A DNA stretch of 64,000 nt. Origin: JBECKX01 sp964468475 (lineage in GTDB: Bacteria; Zixibacteria; MSB-5A5; CAIYYT01). The stretch spans positions 1-64,000 of the forward strand of contig CAYXUL010000002.1 in NCBI GenBank assembly GCA_964468475.1. Reading direction: 5' to 3'. A program made the position numbers and the translations under genes. Below are positions 1 through 7,415 of this stretch, one piece after another. Each line of letters begins with the position of its first letter. Within the stretch, counting starts at the first letter, position 1. The notes under the pieces were generated by a model. The model made no database searches and had not been told where the DNA came from. It was given only the letters and a program-made list of their open reading frames with translations.

Positions 1-624
1 CCCGATGGTGACGGTACGATCAAACCGGCAGGCAAAGTAACGTCGGTCAACAAAGCTAAAAAGAAAGCGGGTGCTACCAGCATCATTGACGGTTTCCCGA
101 AACAACTTGAAGGTGAGTTGATCTACTGCCCGCAGGACAACATGAACACCGACGGCATCTACCCCGGCAAGTATACTTACATCGATGATTTCTCGCCCTC
201 CGATCAGGCGCGTGTCGTAATGGAAAATTACGATCCCGAATTCGGTAAGAAGGTTAATGAGGGTGATATCCTGGTCGGTGGTTACAACTTTGGCATGGGT
301 TCATCACGAGAGCAGGCGGCGACGGCACTGAAATATCGCGGCATTCGGCTGGTACTGGCGGGTTCATTCTCGGAAACTTACAAGCGCAACGCCCTCAATA
401 ACGGATTTCTCACCATTGAAGCACCAGAACTTGTGGACGAGTTGAAACGGCGTTTCACCAAGAAAGAGCTTACCATCAAAACTGGTATCACGGCGATAGT
501 AGATTTCGAAAGCTCCACTGTCAACGCCGACGGCAAAGAGTACGCCATCGCCGCTATAGGTGAAGCCGCCCAGGAACTGATCGTCGCCGGCGGCCTGGAA
601 GCCTGGGTGGGAGAGAGGTTGTAG
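1..624 (+). CDS. homoaconitase/aconitase-family hydratase, C-terminal part (5' end outside window)
   Basis: The frame is open to the left edge, so only the last 207 residues are visible. They form the swivelling C-terminal domain of the aconitase superfamily. The signature GYNFGMGSSREQAATAL holds the S-S-R-E-Q substrate-binding stretch, and REQAATA followed by AGSF is the form seen in homoaconitases (Lys4/LysF type) rather than AcnA/AcnB or LeuD, which usually read SSREH or SSRDW. The domain is fused to upstream sequence in the same frame, as in one-chain homoaconitases. Members isomerise homocitrate, citrate or isopropylmalate through a 4Fe-4S cluster whose cysteines would lie in the missing N-terminal part. 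A TTG at 118 could be misread as a start, but the homology-like reading (PDGDGTIKPAGK) continues upstream. Substrate (homoaconitate in lysine synthesis, or cis-aconitate) cannot be decided from this fragment. Confidence 0.8.
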   Translation, partial: PDGDGTIKPAGKVTSVNKAKKKAGATSIIDGFPKQLEGELIYCPQDNMNTDGIYPGKYTYIDDFSPSDQARVVMENYDPEFGKKVNEGDILVGGYNFGMGSSREQAATALKYRGIRLVLAGSFSETYKRNALNNGFLTIEAPELVDELKRRFTKKELTIKTGITAIVDFESSTVNADGKEYAIAAIGEAAQELIVAGGLEAWVGERL

Positions 625-1163
625 GGGGGAAGGCTCTGCTCTCGTGGAGTAGGGGCGTCATATATCCCGCTCGCGCTAAAGTTCAGATGTCGAAACCGCG
701 TGGGTTTCGACCTACAATTCTGAAATAACCAGTGATTTCTATTTCGAAGACGTCGTCATTGCGAGCGAGCTCCAGCGAGCGCGGCAATCTCCTCTCACAT
801 GTGACGCGGTGCACTGAGATCGCCACGTCATCCTCCGATGAATCGGGGGATTCCTCGCGATGAAGGGTTTCTCCTGTGTGCGCACCTTTTAGGGTGCGGA
901 ATTGTCGCACCTGCGGCGCGATGTCAGACAGGAATGTCTGACCTCCTGGCGTTAGCGCTGAAACCGTTCCTACAGCTTGCGTAACAACATGAAATTCCCC
1001 TCTATCAAGAGGGGTGGATTCGCCCGATGCTTCATCGGGGGCGGGGCGTGTTGGAAGTCGTCACGATCAACTTTCCCCACAGCAAGCTGTGGGGTACCCA
1101 GTTGCGTCAATGCGCTAATTGAATTGCGCTTGACCAATAACCTCAGGTAAGGGGAAGGTAGTA
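625..1163. repeat. intergenic mosaic of repeats A, B and C
   Basis: No gene is seen here. The stretch is built from three elements that recur in the next 4 kb. Element A runs about 687-863: it opens with an inverted GTCGAAACC...GGTTTCGAC and includes TCATTGCGAGCGAG and GAGATCGCCACGTC. Element B runs about 880-981 and carries the perfect dyad GTCAGACAGGAATGTCTGAC. Element C, about 994-1050, carries CCCCTCTATCAAGAGGGG and a CCCGATG/CATCGGG stem. A short GTAGGGGC motif lies near 648. Short frames on the minus strand inside this stretch are repeat translation, not genes. Confidence 0.75.
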
Positions 1164-1601
1164 ATGAAAAAGTTCTTGATCTGGTTCGGTGGTATCGCGC
1201 TGTCATTCGTTCTTCTCTCCGTGCTTCTGTTAGCTTATTCGTCACTTGGCAAGGCCAAATGGGACGAAGTCTCTGAAAACCATGCAAGAACCGTTGTCAA
1301 AAACTTCTCTGAATTCGGTGAAGAACAATTCAACAAATACTGGGGTGATAATCCACCAGGCACTCAAGAGGAAAGAGAGGCCATGGTCAAATGGGCAAGT
1401 AGGTTTGGAGTATTGAAAACGATAGACAGCGTTAAACAAATCTCCTATCTGACGAAGGTCGCGTTGAATGGTATACATCGCTACTACGTCTATGATGCCT
1501 ATGCGACCTACAGCAACTCTCCCGTCCGCTTTAGATTTTGGTTCAATATTTACGGAGATAGTCTAACGGTTCGAAACATGACAATTAACTCTGTGAAGTA
1601 G
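1164..1601 (+). CDS. small membrane-anchored protein of unknown function
   Basis: A 145-residue protein with a Lys-led N-terminal hydrophobic helix (about residues 4-26) and a polar domain of some 115 residues outside it. I do not recognise the family. The start is well supported by a GGGGAAGG Shine-Dalgarno sequence a few bases upstream of the ATG. The soluble part is rich in aromatic residues (FNKYWGDNPPGTQEE; FRFWFNIYGDSL) and ends in a predicted beta region, like a small single-pass periplasmic or extracytoplasmic domain. It stands alone between two blocks of intergenic repeats, so context gives no functional clue. It is a believable gene because of the ribosome binding site, the signal-anchor helix and lower GC than the flanking repeats. 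Confidence 0.65.
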   Translation: MKKFLIWFGGIALSFVLLSVLLLAYSSLGKAKWDEVSENHARTVVKNFSEFGEEQFNKYWGDNPPGTQEEREAMVKWASRFGVLKTIDSVKQISYLTKVALNGIHRYYVYDAYATYSNSPVRFRFWFNIYGDSLTVRNMTINSVK

Positions 1602-2145
1602 ACGAGTAAGGCCATCAGGCTAGTAAGAATGTCGAAACCGCGAGGGTTTCGACCTACAATTCTGAAATAATCGGTAATATCTATTTCGAAAGACGCCATC
1701 ATTGCGAGCGAGCTTCAGCGAATGCGGCAATCTCTCCTCAGATGTGACGCAGAGCACTGAGATCGCCACGTCCTCGCCCCGGCCTTGCCGGGCTCCTCCT
1801 CGCGATGACGCATTTCACGACAATAGTCCGTTCGAATCGTCGACAACCTTGCCCGCTCGTAGATTAGCCCGGGTGCCGCACCCTTCAGGGTGCGATTCTT
1901 CTCATGCCTCCGGCGCGATGTCAGACAGGAATGTCCGACCTCCTGCTGTCGCGGTTGAAACCGCTCCCACAGCGTGCGTCAGAACGCAAATTCCCCTCTC
2001 GTCAGAGGGGTGGATTCCCCCGATGTCTCATCGGGGGAAGACGGGGTGTGTCTGGCAAACCCGAGAAAATCCCCACAACCGGCAATCACAATTCGTAATT
2101 CTCTATAACGTGGATTATGACAACCTATATTCCAGGAGGGTAACA
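1602..2145. repeat. second intergenic mosaic of repeats A, B and C
   Basis: No gene is seen. Element A recurs at about 1629-1808, element B at about 1869-1982 (dyad GTCAGACAGGAATGTCCGAC, one base off perfect), and element C at 1990-2051, with CCCCTCTCGTCAGAGGGG and CCCCCGATG/CATCGGGGG stems. The order A-B-C matches 687-1050, so the three elements travel or expand as a composite. A long frame through this stretch that joins the next gene is not used as its start. Confidence 0.75.
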
Positions 2146-3036
2146 TTGAAAACAGCTATCCGTGCATTCTTCGCGCTAATCTGTCTTTCGGCTCTCGTTG
2201 CTTGCACTTCCGCGCCAAAAGATAAAGTAGTTGATGTGGTAGCCAAGGATTTCCAGTTTCAGGTCGCCGACTCGATACCTTCAGGCTGGACCCATTTCAG
2301 GTTTATCAACGCCGGTAAGGGTGAGCATTTCTTTTTGTTAGACCTTCTACCCGCCTCGGCCAGCTTCGAGGACTACCGTGATTTGGTCGCTGCTCCATTT
2401 CAGGTTGTAATGGACTCGCTCAATGCTGGTATGAGCCGGGAGGATGCTCTCAACATGCTAGTCAAACAGGTTCCGTCGTGGTACTTCACCAGCGTGAAAC
2501 AGATGGGAGGCGTGGGAATCGTCAGCCCCGGCATGACCACCAGCGTCACCTTGAATCTGCCGCCGGGCAACTACGCGATGGAGTGTTACATCAAGCAACA
2601 GGGAGTATTCCACACCACGCTCGGCATGATGAATCCGCTTACTGTGACCGCTGAAGTGTCAAAAACTGTGCCCCCCGAAGCCAACATGGATTTGTCTCTT
2701 TCGAATTTCAGCTATGCAACCAAAGGAGATGTCAAACGGGGTAAAAATACCTTTGCCGTCCATTTCCTGGAGCAGCCCGCGAATCAAATGGGCAATGATA
2801 TTCACATCATCAAGCTGGACGAAGGAACGACTACTGACGATGTCATCCCCTGGCTTGATTGGATGAATATCCAGGGTATGGAGCCACCGGCGCCATGCAA
2901 ATTCTATGGCGGTGTGCAGGAAATGCCGGTAGGCAAGACGGCATACTTTACCGCCTACCTCGAACCGGGGCATTACGCCTTCATCGCAGAGAGCGCGGCT
3001 GCGCAGGGGATGGTGAAAGAATTTACGGTGGATTGA
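2146..3036 (+). CDS. cupredoxin-like lipoprotein, copy 1
   Basis: The chosen start is the TTG at 2146, preceded by a strong AGGAGGG; the frame is open further upstream but only through repeats. The 296-residue product begins with a lipoprotein signal peptide ending in the lipobox LVAC (Cys20). Two beta-rich halves follow (about 28-165 and 170-296), each resembling a cupredoxin fold with a terminal 'PGxYA' strand. The first half has a possible type 1 copper set: His61 (GEHFF), Cys147, His156 and Met161, i.e. C-x8-H-x4-M; the second half keeps a His (DIHIIKL) but no Cys. Copper binding is an inference. Positions 1990-2927 appear identical to 3327-4264, covering the upstream region and most of the gene. 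Confidence 0.75.
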   Translation: MKTAIRAFFALICLSALVACTSAPKDKVVDVVAKDFQFQVADSIPSGWTHFRFINAGKGEHFFLLDLLPASASFEDYRDLVAAPFQVVMDSLNAGMSREDALNMLVKQVPSWYFTSVKQMGGVGIVSPGMTTSVTLNLPPGNYAMECYIKQQGVFHTTLGMMNPLTVTAEVSKTVPPEANMDLSLSNFSYATKGDVKRGKNTFAVHFLEQPANQMGNDIHIIKLDEGTTTDDVIPWLDWMNIQGMEPPAPCKFYGGVQEMPVGKTAYFTAYLEPGHYAFIAESAAAQGMVKEFTVD

Positions 3037-3226
3037 CGGATACCTATCCGGGTGCCGCACCCTTCAAGGCGCGGTCATTTTCGCCCGCCGCGGCGGGCGA
3101 TGTCAGACAGGAATGTCTGACCTCCTGCTCTCGCGGTTGAAACCGCTCCTACAGCGTGCGTCAGCACGCACATTCCCCTCTCGTCAGAGGGGTGGATTCC
3201 CCCGATGTCTCATCGGGGGAAGACGG
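3037..3226. repeat. repeats B and C between the two lipoprotein copies
   Basis: Element B lies at about 3048-3164 and contains the perfect dyad GTCAGACA-GGAA-TGTCTGAC. Element C starts at 3172 and is cut by the scaffold gap at 3227. The last 55 bases before the gap equal the first 55 bases after it, and also equal the sequence from 1990. Confidence 0.8.
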
Positions 3227-3326
3227 NNNNNNNNNNNNNNNNNNNNNNNNNNNNNNNNNNNNNNNNNNNNNNNNNNNNNNNNNNNNNNNNNNNNNNNNNN
3301 NNNNNNNNNNNNNNNNNNNNNNNNNN
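3227..3326. other. scaffold gap (100 N)
   Basis: Exactly 100 N. Both flanks share the same 55-base sequence (3172-3226 and 3327-3381), as expected when two graph edges overlapping by a k-mer of 55 are joined with a default gap. The true distance may be zero, or may hide further tandem copies. Confidence 0.9.
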
Positions 3327-3482
3327 ATTCCCCTCTCGTCAGAGGGGTGGATTCCCCCGATGTCTCATCGGGGGAAGACGGGGTGTGTCTGGCAAACCCG
3401 AGAAAATCCCCACAACCGGCAATCACAATTCGTAATTCTCTATAACGTGGATTATGACAACCTATATTCCAGGAGGGTAACA
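3327..3482. repeat. element C and duplicated upstream region of copy 2
   Basis: The sequence from 3327 repeats 1990 onward without a visible change: element C, then the leader containing the AGGAGGG ribosome binding site. It is the 5' part of the 938-base identical block shared by the two lipoprotein copies. Confidence 0.8.
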
Positions 3483-4373
3483 TTGAAAACAGCTATCCGT
3501 GCATTCTTCGCGCTAATCTGTCTTTCGGCTCTCGTTGCTTGCACTTCCGCGCCAAAAGATAAAGTAGTTGATGTGGTAGCCAAGGATTTCCAGTTTCAGG
3601 TCGCCGACTCGATACCTTCAGGCTGGACCCATTTCAGGTTTATCAACGCCGGTAAGGGTGAGCATTTCTTTTTGTTAGACCTTCTACCCGCCTCGGCCAG
3701 CTTCGAGGACTACCGTGATTTGGTCGCTGCTCCATTTCAGGTTGTAATGGACTCGCTCAATGCTGGTATGAGCCGGGAGGATGCTCTCAACATGCTAGTC
3801 AAACAGGTTCCGTCGTGGTACTTCACCAGCGTGAAACAGATGGGAGGCGTGGGAATCGTCAGCCCCGGCATGACCACCAGCGTCACCTTGAATCTGCCGC
3901 CGGGCAACTACGCGATGGAGTGTTACATCAAGCAACAGGGAGTATTCCACACCACGCTCGGCATGATGAATCCGCTTACTGTGACCGCTGAAGTGTCAAA
4001 AACTGTGCCCCCCGAAGCCAACATGGATTTGTCTCTTTCGAATTTCAGCTATGCAACCAAAGGAGATGTCAAACGGGGTAAAAATACCTTTGCCGTCCAT
4101 TTCCTGGAGCAGCCCGCGAATCAAATGGGCAATGATATTCACATCATCAAGCTGGACGAAGGAACGACTACTGACGATGTCATCCCCTGGCTTGATTGGA
4201 TGAATATCCAGGGTATGGAGCCACCGGCGCCATGCAAATTCTATGGCGGTGTGCAGGAAATGCCCGTGGGTAAGACAGCCTACTTCACCACCTATCTGGA
4301 GCCGGGGCACTATGCCTTTGTCGCGGAGACTGCGGCAGCACAGGGGATGGTCAAAGAATTTACGGTTGATTGA
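3483..4373 (+). CDS. cupredoxin-like lipoprotein, copy 2
   Basis: Starts at the TTG at 3483 behind AGGAGGG, as in copy 1, and also gives 296 residues. The proteins are identical up to the 'VQEMPVGKTAYFT' segment; the last 36 residues then differ only by conservative changes (FIAES versus FVAET, TAYLE versus TTYLE), while the DNA of that last ~110 bases differs at many synonymous sites. The lipobox Cys20 and the possible copper ligands His61, Cys147, His156 and Met161 are therefore the same. An abrupt switch from total identity to clear divergence suggests recent gene conversion, recent duplication over an older pair, or graph collapse of two copies during assembly. Confidence 0.75.
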   Translation: MKTAIRAFFALICLSALVACTSAPKDKVVDVVAKDFQFQVADSIPSGWTHFRFINAGKGEHFFLLDLLPASASFEDYRDLVAAPFQVVMDSLNAGMSREDALNMLVKQVPSWYFTSVKQMGGVGIVSPGMTTSVTLNLPPGNYAMECYIKQQGVFHTTLGMMNPLTVTAEVSKTVPPEANMDLSLSNFSYATKGDVKRGKNTFAVHFLEQPANQMGNDIHIIKLDEGTTTDDVIPWLDWMNIQGMEPPAPCKFYGGVQEMPVGKTAYFTTYLEPGHYAFVAETAAAQGMVKEFTVD

Positions 4374-4763
4374 CGGATACAATAGTGGGTACCGCATTCT
4401 TTAGGGTGCGGTTTTCTCACACCTTCGGTGCGAGAGCCGAATGAATTCGGCCCTACCTCCGGATTCCGGCTTTCGCCGGAATGACATGTTCAGAGATTCC
4501 GCGGAATAATAGGCAAAGCGTCTCACTCCTGTCGGAGTAATGCAAATTCCCCTCTATTAAGAGGGGTGGCCCCGATTCCCGACTGGTCGGGATCGGGGAC
4601 GGGGTGTGTCTGATAGTAGGGGCACGCGCCCGCGGCGGCGGGTGCCCCTACATCCCCCAATCCCGACAAAAAGCCACCGCAACTCCCCAATTCGCTTGCC
4701 AAAATCGGCTTGCGCGCTATCTTATGTGAAAATAATCACAATACTCCATCATTGGGAGAATAG
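4374..4763. repeat. intergenic repeats and glnA leader
   Basis: No gene is seen. A partial element B-like stretch (about 4386-4430), an ATTCCGGC-TTTC-GCCGGAAT hairpin near 4465-4485, element C at about 4546-4608, and an inverted TAGGGGC...GCCCCTA pair at about 4618-4651 occupy most of it. The end holds a candidate promoter for glnA. Confidence 0.7.
4696..4723 (+). promoter_or_regulatory. candidate sigma70-type promoter of glnA
   Basis: TTGCCA (4696-4701), a 16-base spacer, then TATCTT (4718-4723). It would give a leader of about 35 bases before the glnA start. The boxes are good but not perfect, and no NtrC-type or sigma54 site is obvious. Confidence 0.45.
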
Positions 4764-6179
4764 ATGATGAAGTTAGAAGAAATCCGTGCGCTCGCCAAAC
4801 AATCGGGCGCGCAATTTATCGATATCAAGTTCGGAGATCTGCCCGGGGGGTTGCACCATATCACCTTGCCGATCGATTCGCTCAAGGCTGACCTGTTCAA
4901 GAATGGTGTCGGCATGGATGGCTCCTCCCTGCCCGGTTTTACCCGCATCGAACGCGGTGATCTAATCCTGCTTCCCGATCCCGCGACCGCTTTCGTCGAA
5001 CCGTTTTTTGCACATCCCACTATTTCGTTTCTCGGCAATATCATGGAATCGGCTGATAAGGTTGTGCCCTTTTCGCGCTGCCCGCGGCGGGTAGCGATGA
5101 CGGCAGAGAAGTATCTCGGCAATAATATGAAGGGTGTCGAGGCGATGTTCGGGCCAGAGTTCGAGTTTTACGTCTTTGATCGTGCTGATTATCGCCAGGA
5201 GCCGGGATTGGCATACTATGAGATTAAGTCTGTCGAAGCCGGCGCCGTCGACCAGCGCGAGTCAGATAGCCTGGGGCACAAGATTGGCTACAAGAAGGGT
5301 TATCACGTGGCGCCGCCGCAGGATCGCACCTATGACCTGCGCTCGCAGATTGCAACCGTGATGGCACAGGTGGGCATTGGTCTGAAATATCATCACCATG
5401 AAGTCGGTGGTTGGGGGCAGCATGAAATCGAGTTGCAGTTTCAACCTTTGCTGAAGATGGCTGATAGTGCGATGATGACTAAGTACATCATCAAGAATGA
5501 AGCTTTCCGCTCTGGCAAGTCGGTCACTTTCATGCCCAAGCCGCTGTTCAACGAACCAGGTTCCGGCTTTCATGTTCACCAGTTTCTCGCGAAGGCGAAG
5601 AAATCAATCTTCTACGCTGACAAGGGCGCGCACCATTTCTCCGAGACAGGCCTGTACTATATCGGTGGTGTTCTCAAGCATGTCGATTCTATTCTGGCGT
5701 TCTGCAATCCCTCGACTAATTCCTTTAAGAGGATGGTACCGGGTTTTGAGGCGCCGATTGCCGGGACTTATTCAGTCGGTAACCGTACTGCTTGCGTTCG
5801 GATTCCGGGTTACATCCGTAATCCGCACGTGATGCGCTTCGAATTCCGTCCCCCCGATGCGACAATGAACCCCTATCTCGGTTTCGCAGCAATGACTATG
5901 GCGGGCATCGACGGGATCAAGAACAAGATCGACCCCGGTCCGGCGCTTGACCGTAATCTCGATGAACTTCCCCAGAAAGACTTCGAGAAAATCCATCTGC
6001 TGCCGACATCGCTCGACCGGGCTCTGGCCGCCCTTGAAGATGATCAGGAGTATCTGCTCGAGGGTGGTGTTTTCACCGAGGATCTGATTCAGGCGTGGAT
6101 AACGTTGAAGTCTGGTGAGTTCGGACGGATCGCCAATCAACCAACCGCAGGTGAGTTTGAGCTTTACTACGATTGCTGA
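4764..6179 (+). CDS. glnA: glutamine synthetase, type I
   Basis: A 471-residue GSI enzyme that makes glutamine from glutamate, ammonia and ATP in the cytoplasm. Family motifs are clear: the N-terminal beta-grasp with VGMDGSSLPGF, the metal-binding GPEFEFYVF, the HHHEV stretch after IGLKYH, the FMPKPLFNEPGSGFHVHQ segment, and NRTACVRIPGY followed by RFEFRPPDATMNPYL. Length is normal for the family. The loop that carries the adenylylated tyrosine in enteric GSI-beta (NLYDLP) reads NLDELP here, with Asp400 in the tyrosine position, so control by adenylylation is unlikely and feedback or protein-partner control is expected. Two ATGs lie in tandem at 4764 and 4767; a weak GGGAG precedes them. The gene is monocistronic by spacing and orientation. 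Confidence 0.96.
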   Translation: MMKLEEIRALAKQSGAQFIDIKFGDLPGGLHHITLPIDSLKADLFKNGVGMDGSSLPGFTRIERGDLILLPDPATAFVEPFFAHPTISFLGNIMESADKVVPFSRCPRRVAMTAEKYLGNNMKGVEAMFGPEFEFYVFDRADYRQEPGLAYYEIKSVEAGAVDQRESDSLGHKIGYKKGYHVAPPQDRTYDLRSQIATVMAQVGIGLKYHHHEVGGWGQHEIELQFQPLLKMADSAMMTKYIIKNEAFRSGKSVTFMPKPLFNEPGSGFHVHQFLAKAKKSIFYADKGAHHFSETGLYYIGGVLKHVDSILAFCNPSTNSFKRMVPGFEAPIAGTYSVGNRTACVRIPGYIRNPHVMRFEFRPPDATMNPYLGFAAMTMAGIDGIKNKIDPGPALDRNLDELPQKDFEKIHLLPTSLDRALAALEDDQEYLLEGGVFTEDLIQAWITLKSGEFGRIANQPTAGEFELYYDC

Positions 6180-6501
6180 GCGGAGCGACTCTCTAACGGC
6201 ACTCTGCAGTAATTTTTAGATTCGCGGTTGCTAAAATCGGGGGTCGCTTCTATCTTGCTATTGTTAGTCGAAGTTGTGATCAGGCAACCTGAACCGCTGC
6301 CTGATATCTCGACTTCCGTAACTTTTTCCCTCACTGGACGTTAGCCCTGGTAGCCAGCAGGAGGGTTTGCCAGGAATAATCGTTCGACCGACCGAAATTC
6401 CTCCACATCGGTTGGCCCGCATCGGGGAGCTCGGAAGCATGCGCCGAGCTTCTTTATGTTTATGGGACAGAAAGTGTGAGAGGCGGCTTGCGCCATAGTG
6501 A
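6180..6501. other. intergenic region between convergent genes
   Basis: No gene is seen in 322 bases. It holds an ATCAGGCA...TGCCTGAT inverted repeat near 6280-6306, and AGCTCGG...CCGAGCT at 6428-6450 followed on the plus strand by TCTTTA. Either could act as a transcription end for glnA; neither has a strong U-tract. Confidence 0.5.
6428..6456 (+). terminator. weak terminator-like hairpin
   Basis: A perfect seven-base stem AGCTCGG/CCGAGCT with a nine-base loop, followed by TCTTTA. The short stem and mixed tail make termination uncertain. Confidence 0.25.
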
Positions 6502-7176
6502 TTAAATGAAAGTTGCGATTTTGTCGAGGCTCTTCTTGGTGATTTCAGGTACCCTGCAATCAGCCTTGGGATAACCGGTCACGAGCAAGAGGAAGGGTGA
6601 TTCATGTTTTGGTCTGCCAAGGAGTTCGCGCAGGTAGCGCATTGGCTGTGGAGTATGCGTCAGCGTTGCCAAGCCGCTGTGGTGCAGTGCCGTAATCAGA
6701 ATTCCGGTGGCAATCCCGACCGATTCGCCGAGATAGTAATGCTTCTTCTTGCTGCCATCCGGCAGAATGGTGTGAAGCTGCGTAAAGATAGCGATAATCA
6801 CCGGCGCTTCCTCCAGATATGACTTATTGGCGTCGGTTCCGAGCGGAGCCAGCGCTTCCAGCCAGTAGTCGGGAGCGCGCTTTTCGTAAAATTCTTTTTC
6901 AACTTTTTCGGTGGCGACCCGGATTTTTCTCTTGGTCTCCTGATCGGTCACAACCACAAAGTGCCACGGTTGCATATTCGCCCCATTGGGGGCGGTGCCG
7001 GCAGCTTTAAGACAGTTCTTGATGACCTCCATCGGGACTTCGCGGTCAGAAAACTCCCGCACCGTGCGCCGGCGTTTGATCTCCTCATAAAACTCCCGCG
7101 AGCGTTTGATCATTTCCTCAGCGGGATATTCCCGGTAATCCGGAAGGGGGATGAAGGTATAATTTCCAGCGGACAT
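6502..7176 (-). CDS. nitroreductase-family flavoprotein, iodotyrosine deiodinase-like
   Basis: A 224-residue FMN-dependent nitroreductase fold. RRRTVREFS near the N-terminus is the FMN-phosphate binding stretch and TAPNGANMQPWHFVVV the second flavin-contact motif. The pattern matches the iodotyrosine deiodinase (IYD) branch: the Glu/Tyr/Lys trio that closes the active-site lid over halotyrosine in animal IYD is present as Glu93, Tyr97 (spacing E-x3-Y) and Lys118 in NKSYLEEAP, and the C-terminal half (KKHYYLGESVGIA..LLGRP.HE) follows the same branch. Known members reduce halotyrosines by flavin chemistry; bacterial roles are largely unknown. The start ATG follows AAAGG. It stands alone and is convergent with glnA. 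Confidence 0.85.
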   Translation of the reverse strand: MSAGNYTFIPLPDYREYPAEEMIKRSREFYEEIKRRRTVREFSDREVPMEVIKNCLKAAGTAPNGANMQPWHFVVVTDQETKRKIRVATEKVEKEFYEKRAPDYWLEALAPLGTDANKSYLEEAPVIIAIFTQLHTILPDGSKKKHYYLGESVGIATGILITALHHSGLATLTHTPQPMRYLRELLGRPKHESPFLLLVTGYPKADCRVPEITKKSLDKIATFI

Positions 7177-7415
7177 ATCGTCTACCTTTCGCGCTCGTGA
7201 TTTGCAGACTCATCTCTGAATTTTGCCTATGGCAAGCAGTCTCGCAACAATTACGTTTGAAAGCCGTAACTCACGAAAGGATACTCGAAACCTGGCAAGG
7301 TACTTAGCATGGTCTAATCGGATTGACTCCTGATGCGAACAATCTGCTGGAAATTGTTTCGATTATCCCTTAATATCCAGATTGTAGAGTAAATGGGAAT
7401 CGACTTCACAGAATA

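Noticed and set aside
683..1287. Two minus-strand frames of 75 and 105 codons
   Set aside because: They are translations of intergenic repeats; similar frames appear wherever the repeats recur.
1702..2145. N-terminal extension of the first cupredoxin-like gene
   Set aside because: The extension is repeat-derived; the TTG at 2146 has AGGAGGG and starts a proper lipoprotein signal peptide.
3113..3483. Frames running through the 100-N gap between the lipoprotein copies
   Set aside because: They consist of repeat sequence and N, and cannot be genes.
2146..4373. Insertion sequence or phage-mediated duplication
   Set aside because: No transposase, integrase or clear terminal inverted repeat with target duplication is seen at the duplicated block.
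625..4763. Possible CRISPR array
   Set aside because: Repeats are long, few, differ between copies and are not separated by uniform spacers; no cas gene is present.
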